From: Solanum dulcamara
Lineage: Eukaryota; Streptophyta; Magnoliopsida; Solanales; Solanaceae
Length of the DNA stretch: 64,000 nt
Direction of reading: 5' to 3'
NCBI RefSeq assembly: GCF_947179165.1
Contig: NC_077245.1
Coordinates: 45,905,286 to 45,969,285, forward strand
Made by a program: the position numbers and the translations under genes. Below are positions 36,232-48,885 of this stretch, in pieces; within the stretch, counting starts at the first letter, position 1; each line of letters starts with the position of its first letter. The notes below the pieces were generated by a model that was not told the DNA's origin, ran no database searches, and saw only the letters and a program-made list of their open reading frames with translations.

Positions 36232-36606
36232 TCACCGTTTTTCCTCGTTTTTTTTTTCCATTGATTCTCTCAATCTCTTTTGATCTTCAAATACTTGAGA
36301 AGGTGCTAAATGTGCAAAAGTATACTTCTTGACATTAAGCTCAATAGAATATCTATTCTTTCTTCCATCATGAAAAGTATGCCAATCAAACTTCCATGGA
36401 CGACCAAGTAAGATATGGCAAGCTTGCATAGGAATCACATCACAAAGGATATCATCCCCATACCTACTAACATTGAATGAAATCATGCATTGTTTGTTGA
36501 CTTTTAATTCAACACTATCATTTAACCATTGGAGTCTATAAGGCTTAGGGTGTTTCATGCATGCAATCCCTAACGTATCTACCAAGTATGAACCATATTT
36601 GCCCAA
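36232..36606 (-). pseudogene. Chromovirus protease-region fragment
   Basis: Open for 124 residues with YRLQWLNDS and the hallmark LLGRPWKFDWHTFHDGRKNR that follows the retropepsin domain in this group. The active-site DTG/DSG triad is not visible in this piece; it would lie upstream. Confidence 0.8.
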
Positions 36607-36806
36607 CTACTATTGTCAATAATCATAGAACAAGTTCTCATCTTTATCCCACACCTAGAATGGAATATATTATCCATTGTTTCTTTATTATTGGTTCCTA
36701 AATTGATAGACATAAGCCTCCTAACTACAACAACCAAACCATCATTAAAGGGAAAATTTATATTATCTACACTCTCATCTCCCTCTTCTTCCTTTTTCTC
36801 ACTTTT

Positions 36807-37229
36807 TTAACTCTGAGATCCTATGTTAAAAACCCTCCTAGCTACCCAAATAAAACCATTATTAGGTAATTTTACATCATCTTCACTCATACCTCCCTCT
36901 TCTTTTTCTTCCTCCCTTTTTTCACTCTCATAGTTTCCATCTTTTTTAATGATAATGTTCCTCGTAGTTGGGCATTCATGCATTATATGCCCTCTTATAT
37001 GATATTTATGACATTGAATGGAAGTATAAGGCTTATAAACCTTAGGGAAAAAATATTTACCTCCTTCTTTTTCATCCACTTTACCTTTTCCCTTGACTTC
37101 CTGATGTTTAGAAGCCACTTCTTCTTTTGACCATGGTTTCTTACAGATGGTGTTAGGTCTACTCTTCCATGAGCTAGCTTGTTGATTTCTTTTTATATAT
37201 TTTTCTACTTTTACAGCTAAATCTACCAA
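36807..37229 (-). pseudogene. Chromovirus gag nucleocapsid fragment
   Basis: 140 residues including a CHKYHIRGHIMHECP zinc knuckle in which the second Cys has become Tyr. A long acidic Glu/Lys linker follows (EKREEEKEEGG). The capsid region upstream is only partly present and ends near 37289. Confidence 0.78.
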
Positions 37230-37289
37230 CTCATCTAAAGTTACATATGGTTTTATTTCTACTACATAAGTTATTTGTCTATTTAAAAA

Positions 37290-37767
37290 ACAGTAAAGCT
37301 AGAATCTTCAAGTTCAGACAACATAGTTTATGTTGATCAAGTTCCTCATACAAGTGTGCACGATGATCATTGTGAAGTCCAGAATCATGTTCCATATCAA
37401 TATATTGATGTTGATGTTAATAATGATGTTATTACTGATGATTCTCTTGCTCATGAAGTTGTGTATGAATCAAATATTCCTTTTAGGAGCTCCACAAGAA
37501 ACTTTATTCCTTCATGTTGTTATTTACCTAATGAGTATGTGCTACTCACTAATAGCGGTGAACCTGAATATTATGAGGATGCCAAGGAAGATGAGCATAA
37601 GGATCAATGAATTAATTCCATGAAAGATGACATGAAATCTTTGCATGAGAACCATACTTATGAGTTGGTGAATCTTAAGAGCCCGAGAGCTTTGAAGAAC
37701 AAGTGTGTGTTCAAAGTTAAAGCTGAAGAATATAGCTTGAAGTAAAGCTAGATTGGTTGTTAAGGGA
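37290..37767 (+). pseudogene. Copia integrase tail and RT start, first copy
   Basis: It continues the copia element after the chromovirus fragment. It includes IPFRSSTRNFIP, the acidic linker to 37610, and MKSLHENHTYELV and RALKNKCVFKVKAEE, the N-terminus of copia RT. It breaks at 37767 (TAAGGGA) where LTR B starts; the same break recurs in the second copy at 52305. Confidence 0.83.
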
Positions 37768-40618
37768 TGTAATATCCTGAAAATTTGGAAAGTCCTAAAC
37801 CAAAGATAAAAGGAGGAAATCTCAAAAAGTTGTAGAAACTAGCATTAGGGGTTGACCACGAAAGCCACCACGGGCCGTGGAGAGAACCATGGACCGTGGT
37901 GATCAACCATGGTAGAGATTCATAGGTTTAGAATTGTAGGGAGAAGACCACGACAAAGGACTACAGACCGTGGTGACCCCTCCCTAAAACCCTCAGGAAA
38001 CATCCCAAGGCAAGGGCCACAGACGACCACCACGGATTGTGAAGCTTTTCACGGACTGTGAAGATGCTCCGTCCTGGGGTCCATCCATTCTATATTAGGG
38101 GATTTAAGGTTAATTATTTAGTGTGGGAATAGATTTAGAGATTTTTTAAGGTCCCAATAATCCTTTAGCAGAAAGTTGAGTTGAAAGCTTCCTTACCGAT
38201 TGAGTTTTCATGTAAGATTCTAATAGGTAAACTTTAAGTGATCATATCTCGTTGAATACATATACTCAGGTGTCCCATAACCTATCAAATCAAAGGTATC
38301 TGAATCCTCTTTCCAATTCCACCAAATATGCCTAATTTGGAGTTTGAAATAAACATTATGGCCATTTTAGTAAAGCTATTCAAACAAGAGAGGACCACGG
38401 CCTGTGGTGTCCTTCCGTGAAACTCAGTACGATCCATAGTGACCAACTATAAAAGCCACGTTTTCAACCAATTTAAGCCTTAGGATCACTGGTGAGCACC
38501 ACAATCCATGATACTCTTCCATAAACCTCAGTAAGGTCAGTAGTGGCCGTTTGTGAAGAATGTTCAGACACTTCTCTGCAATACTTTCCAATATATTTTT
38601 CCAATTCTTTTATAATAAGACCCCACCATGGTCTATGGTGCGCATAACGGACCATGAAGGTCCCCTATGAAGTCGAGTTCCGACTAGTTTTAAAAAGGGT
38701 ATTTTAGTCTTTTCCTATAATTTAACTCAAAGTGAGGTCATTTTGAAAGAAAAATCCATCCATCTAAAAGAATCTAAGTCTTCCTACACTCATTCACTCT
38801 CACCCTCATCCTAAGAACTCAAACCCTAACCTCCCAAGTACTCTCAAAGTCTCATTCATCCTCAAGAAAGGTTTTAGGGTTTCACTCCAAGAAGATCAAG
38901 CCTCCATTTCTTTTTAAGTTTTGAATTAAGGGATTCATTTCCCAAGGTATGTGGATTTTCATCCATGGGTTCTTCCACCCATGGAGCCCAAATGTTTTCT
39001 CAAACTAGCATTTTAATTCTAAATGATGAAATCTTATGGGCTTTTATATTATGATTCTAAATGCATATATTATAATATATTTGAATTTTCCTTACATATA
39101 TTGATGTATCTTGACTCTTGATTTCATGAAGTTATGATGTTATTAAAGTGCCTATATGAAGGCTTGAAAAGAGTTTTAAGATATATATGGTGGGTTGCTT
39201 TAAGAATGTGTATTTTCTGCAATTCCATTACTTTCATGCATGCAAAAATTCTTTAAAGGCATTGAAAGGTTTTTATTTAATGAACCTACCTAGTTTCTTA
39301 TGATAAAGCAAATTTGAAATGAAGTTTGAGTCCAAATTAATGTTATGAAGTAAATGCTTATATAGGGGAGTCTGTATGAAATGATTGATTGATGAAAGAG
39401 CTTCTTAGCCAAAGTAAGGTTTCAATGAGAAAGAACAATACTCACATTGAATCAAATAAAATGTTTAAGATTGTGATAAGACATGTATGACATCCCTCTA
39501 TGCCGTCAATGCATTTGAATATTTTTTATCAAAAGGTAGGTCTGATTAGCAAGGTACCAAAAATATCATCACTGATTGTAGACCAAATTTTTTTATAAAT
39601 CAAGGTTCATTAGTAAGATGATGAATAGGACATGGTAGCCATGATGATATTATAAACAAAATGTTTTAACGATCTATTCCATTGATTGATGTTTTAATGT
39701 TAAAGTTATATAATGCTTATGCTATATTGAGATTTAAACATTATTCTATGGGATTTGACCTAGCATCGAATGTAGCGTATAGATGGGGACTCGACCAAAT
39801 GGGTTATTAAGTAAAGTCTCATATTGAATTAACTATGTGCCACCATAGGAGCCCTTGTCGGCTAGGCCTTTGTAGACATCAAATGTTAAGGTTTAAATTT
39901 AAGAATGTTTAAAGTTGATTGGAGTTCTACGTGACAAGTAGCCTCACCGTGCGAACATAGAAAGATATGTTGGATTCAATGTAACAGTTCGCATGGTCTT
40001 TAATGTTGGTCATGGTCATCTCTCCATAAATAAAGGTTTTCAAATATTATGTACATGATTGATTATGCATGCATTGCATTATATTTCATATTATGCTAAT
40101 GTCCTATTGATTATTTAAAGTCATGCATGCCTACATACTTAGTACATTCAAAGTACTAACACATACTTTTGCATAGATGATATCACCATGTAGGGATTGA
40201 TGTTCCTCCTCGATCTCCTTCATGTATCTAGCTTTGACTAGTTTGAAGATTGCTTTTGGTGAGTTCTCATGTTTCGGGAACAATATCTTTTTTATTCTAA
40301 ACTTATGTTATTAGAACATTAAGACTTTTATTAAGGCATTTCTTGACACTTATTTTGAGGGTGATCTAGGGACATATATTAGCTCCGCCAGGTCTATTAG
40401 GAAAGGTATATTTGGATAGAAATGGAATTTTTTTTGAAGTTGTTAAGAACTCTTGCTCTATGATATTTCCCTTAGTATCATTTTCCCTTTTTATTTACAC
40501 TTGTTATTGTCTGTCATTACTTATGAAGAGCTAAATGAATGCTAAGATGCTTGGGTGAGGTGCATCCGAGTATCTTATTTGTTGTGTCACGTCTAGGCTC
40601 CAGGCTTGGGTTGTAATA
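37768..40618 (+). mobile_element. B LTR, copy 1
   Basis: It starts TGTAATATCCTG and ends GGGTTGTAATA just before the primer-binding site, 2,851 bp. U3 has two arrays of near-palindromic CACGG/CCGTGG motifs (37850-38070, 38390-38680). A TTAGTACATTCAAAGTACTAA hairpin lies near 40138. Confidence 0.85.
37850..38680. repeat. Near-palindrome arrays (CCACGG..CCGTGG type) in LTR B
   Basis: Motifs such as CCACGGGCCGTGG and GACCACGGCCTGTGGTG recur in both orientations. They are present in the other B copies (43250-43480, 43800-44090, 48970-49200, 49505-49800, 52370-52640) and in the solo LTR at 8280-8620. Confidence 0.82.
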
Positions 40619-40622
40619 GATA

Positions 40623-40635
40623 TGGTATCAGAGCT
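40623..40635 (+). promoter_or_regulatory. Element B primer-binding site, copy 1
   Basis: TGGTATCAGAGCT is an exact match to the initiator tRNA-Met primer-binding consensus. The second array copy has TGGTATCACAGCT at 46338-46350, with one change. Confidence 0.9.
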
Positions 40636-43169
40636 CGAGGTTTTTAAAATGGATGTCATAGTCCAATATACCGTGTGGATTAGAGTCTTGTTAATCAGTG
40701 TGAAGGGCGCCACATCTATGAATACGAGGCTATGAGGCCTTTTAGGAATAATATTACTTCTTTCATGATCCCCTCACGCGAGAAAGTTGATCCCTATAAG
40801 GTTTCTTTCTAACTCATTCCCTACGTATTTCAAAATATATCTCATCAATAATAAGAAAACTAAGAGATTGGTCGAGATGGTAGTGCTTACAGTCCCGATG
40901 ACCCATCCTCAAATGTCGATATCTCTAATATGGAGATTATTATGACCTCATATTGTTTGTTTGAGCTGTGGCCACTCAATTGAATCAACACAAAGTAACT
41001 CCGATGAACACGAATGTTAAGAAAAGGAAATGGGTGAATAAAAGGAGTAATATTGGAGGTAATGACTTTAACCGTAATAAGATGTCAAAGGGGGAGACGT
41101 TTGACACTTGTTCAAGGAAGGGTGAAGGCAAGAAATGGTCCTTCTTCTTATATGTCAAGTGTGGTAAAAACTATCTAGGGGAGTACTTGTACAGCACTAG
41201 GAGTTGTTATTGTTGTGGAAAATATGGAAATAAGGAGAATGGGTGTCTAGTGGCATCTAGAAAAGGGAGGCAGTCCAAGAATGCTCGTGGTGAAGGTGGG
41301 ACTTCTCAATCCAATCTCGATGGTTGTTTTACTGCATATACTTTTCCCAAGTATTTCAAGTGTGGGAAAAAACATAAGGGAGAGTGCTTAGCGGGGTTGA
41401 ATGCTTTCTTTAGGTATGGAAAATCGGGTCGTAAATGCTTTTTTTGAGTTCATACCAGGATATTAGGAAATGCTTTTTGCTCACCCAATGCCAGGGAGTG
41501 TGGAGTAGTAATAGACCTTGGACTCTTGCCCAGACTATAGGTCATCCGGATCAAAATTCTACTACTTTAGGTGGCGGTCAGCGCCAAGACAAATTTTTTG
41601 CCCTTTAAACTCACAAGGAGTCAGAGGATTTGCTTGATGTTGTCACTGGTAAGTTAAAGGTTTTACATATTGATGTCATTTTGGATAGATTGATTTCATG
41701 CATCATATATTTCTATAGATTGTAGAACTTCTAGAGTCAAGTTTCAATGCCCAAGTGAGCCTATTCTTGAATGGAAGGTTCATGATTCGGCAGTTAAGGG
41801 TAGATTCATTTCTTATCTTAAAGCCTGGGAAATCTATAACTAATGGTTGCATTTATCATATGGTGAAGGTTAGGGATGTAAACTCCGAAAGTATTTCTTT
41901 AGAGTGGTACAGATGATGGTGGTGCAAAATGGGGTCTAAATTGTCCTTGGTGGTGAATGTTAAGTCGAAACAAGACCTTGACTCGTCAATGGTAGAGTTG
42001 AAGGAAATGGTGGAAGATAAGAAGGTAGAAGTCGGTTTCCAAGGGGGAGATGGAGTACTTATTTACCAAGGTCGGTTTTGTGTTCCAATGTTAATGATAG
42101 TAAAAGAGTCATGATAGATAGAAAGAGAGAGCGGTGATTCTATAATGTGATAGTTTGGGCATAATTATTCCATTTAAGGTTATTGACATGGAGGAAGATC
42201 TAGATGGGATATTGTTTGGTGAAATAGATAGTTCAGAGTATATAGATGTGTCCTTCAGTGGGAATTAGTACAAATATGGGGTGTAGAGATGCTAAGGTAG
42301 ACATGAGAATTCTTCAGTGATTTTGACTCCAAGAGAGCCATAAATTTGTTAAAATGGTATGCTTGAATTTGTGGTTGTAGGTATATGAGTGATGGTAGTA
42401 GGCTATTTATTACTCCTTGTTAATTGTTTCAAATGAGTGTATTATAATGGTTATATGACTAAGCTTGAAATTGGTGTTAATGGCATATGGGTGAGTGTAC
42501 GATGCATTGGATATTTCGTTATTAGGTCTTGAGGTTTGTAGAATATGGTAGTAAGGGGTAGTACTATTGTGATAGATCTTTCTATAGAGGTATAGGGTCC
42601 TAAGGCTCTTTGGTAAGGTGGCCTATAAATGTGATTTGTCATTGGAGTTAGCCTCTGTTCATCCGGTGTTTCATATGTCTATGTTTAGGGAATGTGTGGG
42701 AGATCCTAGTTCCATTGTGCCTTTGAAGATATTGGATGCTGAAGATAATTTGACCTATAAATAGGTTCATGTTGAAATTCTAGACCGACAAGTCAAGAGA
42801 TTGAGGAACAAAGATGTTGCATCCATTAAAGTCCTTTGGAAAAATTAAGAAGTTGAGAATACTACACGGGAAGCGGAAGCGGATATGATGAAATGTTACC
42901 CTCATCTTTTTCACTTTACTCAAGCCTTAGGTACTAAGTTATCCATGCTCAAGTGTTTAAGACTTATGTTTCAGTTTTGCTAAGTCTTCATATGCATGCA
43001 TGTTCATGATGTTGAATTTTAAAGTTATGTTTTATGTTTAAGTTTAAAGATCTCATGGTTGATGCATTTCAAGTGTCATTATATTCATGTGGGTTGGTAA
43101 TCCTCATGCCGTGTTCTTTCTTTGCTAACATTTCTCATTCGAGGATGAATATTCCCAAGGGGGAGATAT
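40636..43169 (+). pseudogene. Element B internal region 1: gag knuckles and integrase tail
   Basis: Open stretch 40968-41447 (159 residues) has a basic region and two zinc-knuckle-like modules in a row: CYCCGKYGNKENGC, then FKCGKKHKGEC with YGKSGRKC. A protease-side remnant follows at 41700-41900. The sequence then jumps, at about 41929, to the linker before integrase (KQDLDSSMVELKE, GGDGVLIYQGRFC). RT, RNase H and the integrase core are deleted. The chromodomain-like tail is at 42780-42925 (VEILDRQVKRLRNKDVASIK) and is followed by the AGGGGGAGATAT polypurine tract at 43158-43169. Confidence 0.8.
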
Positions 43170-46100
43170 TGTAAGACCTCCAAAATTTGGAAAAACTAAA
43201 CTAAGGATAAAAGGAGGAAATCTCAGAAATTTGCAGAAACTAGCACTAAGGGTTAACTACAGAAACCATTACGGGCCGTGGTGAGCAACCATGGTAGAGA
43301 TTTAGAGGTTCAGACTTGCAAGGAGAAGACCACGATAAAGAACCACAGATCATGGTGAATAGCACATGCCGTAAAGACCTACGTGGTGACCCCTCCCCAA
43401 AACCATTAGGAAACTTTCGAAGGCAAGGACCATAGATGACCACCACGGATCGGAGAGCTTTTCACAGACCGTGAAGATTGTCCGTCTAGGGGTATATTCA
43501 TCTATATTATGGTCTTTAAGGTTATTATTTTGTGTGGGAATAGATTTGGAGATTTTTTAAGGTCACAAGAATCCTTTAGCACAAAGTTAAGTTGAACACT
43601 TCCTTACCGATTGAGTTTCGATGTATGATTCCATATAGGTAAACTTTAAGAGATCCTATCACCTTAAATATATAGGCTCAGGTATCCCATAACCTCCCAA
43701 ATCAAAGATCTCTGAATCCTCTTTCCAATGCCATAAAGTTTGCCTCATTTGGAGTTCGGAATAAACGTTATGGCTATTTTAGTGAAGCTGCTCAGACAGG
43801 AGAGGACCACGATCGGTGGTGTCCTTCCGTGAAACTCAGTACGGTCCGTAGTGTCCACTCGTGGAAGCCATTCTTTCAACCAATTTAAGCCCTGGAATCA
43901 CTGGTAAGAACCACGACTCGTGGTGGTCTTCCATAAACCTCAGTAAGGTCAGTAGTGGCCATCCATGAAGAAGGTTCAGAGACTTCTCTGCAACACGTTC
44001 CAACATATTTTCCAAGTCTTTTAGCATGGTACCCCACCATATTTTGTGGTGTGCATAACGTACGGTGAAGGTCCCCCGTGAAGTCCAGTTCCATCTAGTT
44101 TTAAAAAGGGTATTTTAGTCTTTTCCTGCATTTTCACTCAAAGTGAGGTCGTTTTGAAGGCAAAATCCCCCAATCTTATAACATTCTTCAAAATACTCAA
44201 AAGTGCCTTAAGAATACCTTGGGAATAGGATGCTCACATAATATATTATCCTTAATCTTGTTGGCGAATCCGAGTCCAGACTATTGATTAGAGGTTCAAA
44301 ACTTGTGAAATAGGGTCTCGATGTATTTTTAAGACCCCACCATGGTCCATGGTGCGCATAACAGACCGTGAAGGTCCCCTGTGAAGTTGAGTTCCCACCA
44401 GTTTTAAAAGGGGTATTTTAGTCTTTTCCTATAATTTAACTCAAAGTGAGGTCATTTTGAAAGAAAAATCCATCCATCTAAAAGAATATAAGTCTTCCTA
44501 CACTCATTCACTCTCACCCTCATCCTAATAACTCAAACCCTAACCTCTCAAGTACTCTCAAAGTCTCATTCATCCTCAAGAAAGGTTCTAGGGTTTCACT
44601 CCAAAAAGATCAACCCTCCATTTCTTTTCAAGTTTTGAATTAAGGGATTCATTCCCCAAGGTATGTGGATTTTCATCCATGGGTTCTTCCACCCATGGAG
44701 TCCAAATGTTTTATCAAACTAGCATTTCAATTCTTAATGATGAAATCTTATGGGCTTTTACATTATGATTCTAAATGCATATATTATAATATATTTGAAT
44801 TTTCCTTACATATATTGATGTATCCTGACTCTTAATTTCATGAAGTTATGATGTTATTAAAGTGCCTATATGAAGGCTTGAAAAGAGTTTTAAGATATAT
44901 ATAGTGGGTTTCTTTAAGAATGTGTATTTTATATAATTCTATTACTTTCATGCATGCTTGAATTCTTTAAAGGCATTGAAAGGTTTTTATTTAATGAACC
45001 TACCTAGTTTCTTACGATAAAGCAAATTTGAAATGAAGTTTGATTCCAAATTAATGTTATGAAGTAAATGCTTATGTAGGGGAGTCTGTATGAAATGATT
45101 GATTGATGAAAGGGCTTCTTAACCAAAATAAGATTTCAATGAGAAAGGACAATACTCATATTGAATCAAATGAAATGTTTAAGATTGTGATAAGACATGC
45201 ATGACATCCCTCTATGTCGTCAATGCATTTGAATATTTTTTATCAAAAGGTAGGTTTGATTAGCATGGTACCCGAAATACCATCATTGATTTTAGACCAA
45301 ATTTTTTTATAAATCAAGGTTCATTAGTAGGATGGTGAATAGGACATGGCAGCCATGATGATATTATAAATAAAATATTTTAAAGAGCTATTCCACCGAT
45401 TGATGTTTTAATATTAAAGTTATAAAATGCTTATGCTATATTAAGATTTAAACATTATTCCGTGGGATTTGACCTAGCATCGAATATAGCATGTAGATGG
45501 GGACTCGACCAAAGGGGTTATTAAGTAAAGTCTCATATGTAATTAACTATGTGCCACCATAGGAGCCCTTGTCGGCTAGGCCTTTGTTGACATCAAATGT
45601 TAAGGTTTAAATTTAAGAATGTTTAAAGTTGATCGGAGTTCTACGTGATAAGTAGTCTCACCGTGCGAACATAGAAAGATATGTTGGATTCAATGTAATA
45701 GCTCGAATGGTCTTTAATGTCGGTCATGGTCATCTCCCCATAAATAAAGGTTTTCAAATATTATGTACATGATTGATTATGCATGCATTGCATTATGTTT
45801 CATATTATGCTAATGTCCTATTTTATTATTTTAAGTCATGCATGCCTACATACTTAGTACATTCAAAGTACTAACACATACGTTTGCGTAGATGATATCA
45901 CCATGTAGGGACTGATGTTCCTCCTCGATCTTCTTCACGTGGCTAGCTTTGATTAGTTTGAAGATTGCTTTTGGTGAGTTCTCATGTTTTGGGAACAACA
46001 TTCTTTTTATTCTAGGCTTATGTTATTAGAACATTAAGACTTTTATTAAGGCATTTCTTGACACTTATTTTGAGGGTGATTTAGGGATATGTCTTAGCTC

Positions 46101-46333
46101 CGCCAGATCTATTAGGAAAGGTATATTTGGACAGAAATGGAATTTTTTTTGAAGTTGTTATGAACTCTTGCTCTATGATATTTCCCTTAGTATCATTTCC
46201 CTTTTTTATTTCCACTTGTTATTGTCAATCATTACTTATAAAGAGCTAAATGAATTCTAAGAGGCTTGGGTGAGGTACATCCGAGTTTCTTATTCACTGT
46301 TTCACGTCTAGGCTCCAGGCTTGGGTTGTAATA
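43170..46333 (+). mobile_element. B LTR, copy 2, with internal rearrangement
   Basis: It starts TGTAAGACCTCC and ends TTGTAATA. At about 44178 it switches into about 155 bp of the family C LTR beginning (ATAACATTCTTCAAAATA), then at 44333 back into LTR B at an earlier point (ACCCCACCATGG). About 145 bp of B are therefore duplicated on either side of the C piece. This makes it roughly 0.3 kb longer than copy 1. Confidence 0.82.
44178..44333 (+). mobile_element. Family C LTR fragment inside B LTR copy 2
   Basis: It matches the first 155 or so bases of the C LTR at 61322 onward, including CCTTAAGAATACCTTGG. It ends inside the C sequence near GTCTCGATG, with no LTR end, so it records a recombination and not a simple insertion. 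Confidence 0.75.
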
Positions 46334-48885
46334 GACATGGTATCACAGCTCGAGGTTTTTAAAATAGCTGTTAGAGTCCAACATACCGCGTGTAGTAGAG
46401 TCTTATTCATCGGTGTGAAAGGCGCAACATCTATGAATAAGAGGCTATGATGCCTTTTAGGAATAATATCACTTCTTTCATGATCCCCGCGTGTGAGAAA
46501 TTTGAAGTGTAAAAGGATTCTTTCTAACTCGTACCCTACGTGTTTCAGAATATGTCTCATCAATATGAAAACAACTAGGAGATTTGTCGAGATGGTAGTA
46601 CCTACAATCCCAATGACCCATCCTCAAATGTCGATATCTCTAATGTGGAGATTATTATGCCCTCATATTGTTGGTTTGAGCTATGGCCATTTAATTGAAT
46701 CAACAAAAAGTAACTTCGATCAACATAAATGTTAAGAAAAGGAAATGGGTGAATAAAAGGAGTAATATTGGAGGTAATGACTTTAACCATAATAAGATGT
46801 CAAAGGGGGAGACGTTTAGCCCTTGTTCAAGGAAGGGTGCAGGCAAGGAATGGTCCTTTTTCTTATATGTCAAGTGTGGTAAACAATATCTAGGGGAGTA
46901 CTTGTATAGCACTAGGAGTTGTTATTGTTGTGGAAAATGTGGACATAAGGAGAATGAGTGTCTAGTGACATCTAGAAAAGGGAGGCAGTCCAAGAATGCT
47001 CGAGGTGAAGGTGGGACTTCTCAATCCAATCTCAATGGTTGTTTTACTGCATATACTTTTCCCAAGTAATTCAAGTGTGGGAGAAATCATAAGGGAGAGT
47101 GCTTAGCAGGGTTGAATGCTTTCTTTAGGTGTGGAAAATCAGGTCATAAATGCTTTTTTTAAGTTCATATCAGGATCTTGGGAAACTCTTTTTGCTCACC
47201 CCATGCCAGGGAGTGTAGGAGTAGTAATAGACCTTGGACTCTTGCCCAGACTACAGGTCATCTGGATCAAAATTCTACTACTTCAGGTGGCATTCAACGC
47301 CAAGACAAATTTTATGCCCTTCAAACTCACCAAGAGTCAGAGGATTTGCTTGATGTTGTCACTGGTAAGTTAAAGGATTTACATATTAATGTCATTTTGG
47401 ATAGATTGATTTCATGCATCATATATTTCTATAGATTGTAGAACTTCTAGAGTCAAGTTTCAATGCCCAAGTGAGCCTATTCTTGAATGGAAGGTTCATG
47501 ATTCGGCAGTTAAGGGTAGATTCATTTCTTATCTTAAAGCCTGGGAAATCTATAACTAATGGTTGCATTTATCATATGGTGAAGGTTAGGGATGTAAACT
47601 CTGAAAGTATTTCTTTAGAGTGGTACAGATGATGGTGGTGCAAAATGGGGTCTAAATTGTCCTTGGTGGTGAATGTTAAGTCGAAACAAGACCTTGACTC
47701 GTCAATGGTAGAGTTGAAGGAAATGGTGGAAGATAAGAAGGTAGAAGTCGGTTTCCAAGGGGGAGATGGAGTACTTATTTACCAAGGTCGGTTTTGTGTT
47801 CCAATGTTAATGATAGTAAAAGAGTCATGATAGATAGAAAGAGAGAGCGGTGATTCTATAATGTGATAGTTTGGGCATAATTATTCCATTTAAGGTTATT
47901 GACATGGAGGAAGATCTAGATGGGATATTGTTTGGTGAAATAGATAGTTCAGAGTATATAGATGTGTCCTTCAGTGGGAATTAGTACAAATATGGGGTGT
48001 AGAGATGCTAAGGTAGACATGAGAATTCTTCAGTGATTTTGACTCCAAGAGAGCCATAAATTTGTTAAAATGGTATGCTTGAATTTGTGGTTGTAGGTAT
48101 ATGAGTGATGGTAGTAGGCTATTTATTACTCCTTGTTAATTGTTTCAAATGAGTGTATTATAATGGTTATATGACTAAGCTTGAAATTGGTGTTAATGGC
48201 ATATGGGTGAGTGTACGATGCATTGGATATTTCGTTATTAGGTCTTGAGGTTTGTAGAATATGGTAGTAAGGGGTAGTACTATTGTGATAGATCTTTCTA
48301 TAGAGGTATAGGGTCCTAAGGCTCTTTGGTAAGGTGGCCTATGAATGTGATTTGTCATTGGAGTTAGCCTCTGTTCATCCGGTGTTTCATATGTCTATGT
48401 TTAGGGAATGTGTGGGAGATCCTAGTTCCATTGTGCCTTTGAAGATATTGGATGCTGAAGATAATTTGACCTATAAATAGGTTCATGTTGAAATTCTAGA
48501 CCGACAAGTCAAGAGATTGAGGAACAAAGATGTTGCATCCATTAAAGTCCTTTGGAAAAATTAAGAAGTTGAGAATACTACACGGGAAGCGGAAGCGGAT
48601 ATGATGAAATGTTACCCTCATCTTTTTCACTTTACTCAAGCCTTAGGTACTAAGTTATCCATGCTCAAGTGTTTAAGACTTATGTTTCAGTTTTGCTAAG
48701 TCTTCATATGCATGCATGTTCATGATGTTGAATTTTAAAGTTATGTTTTATGTTTAAGTTTAAAGATCTCATCGTTGATGCATTTCAAGTGTCATTATAT
48801 ATATATGGGTTGGTAGTCCTCGTGCCGTGTTCTTTCTTTGCTAACATTTCTCATTCGAGGATAAATATTTCCATGGGGGAGACAT
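46334..48885 (+). pseudogene. Element B internal region 2
   Basis: A near-copy of 40636-43169 at offset 5,716. The gag-like frame starts near 46695 and keeps better zinc knuckles than copy 1 (CCGKCGHKENEC and FRCGKSGHKC) but has a stop near 47068. The linker frame 47645-47830 is identical in protein to 41929-42114. The chromodomain-like tail, purine tract (CATGGGGGAGACAT) and deletion point are shared, so the deletion came before the array formed. Confidence 0.8.

Larger units (their letters stand above)
35643..37289 (-). mobile_element. Chromovirus internal fragment without LTRs
   Basis: About 1.65 kb of minus-strand gypsy coding sequence interrupts the copia element; the uninterrupted second copy at 51811-51840 shows the empty site. 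No LTR and no clear target duplication flank it, so it may be a repair filler or a remnant left after large deletions. Three open pieces follow in gag, protease, RT order on the minus strand. The protein style (GIEHQIDFVPGA, PNRPVYRSNPEETKE) is that of the CRM/Reina/Galadriel group, distinct from families A to C. Confidence 0.75.

Noticed and set aside
40623..40635. Possible tRNA-Met gene
   Set aside because: Only the 13 bases complementary to the tRNA 3' end are present; this is a retrotransposon primer-binding site.
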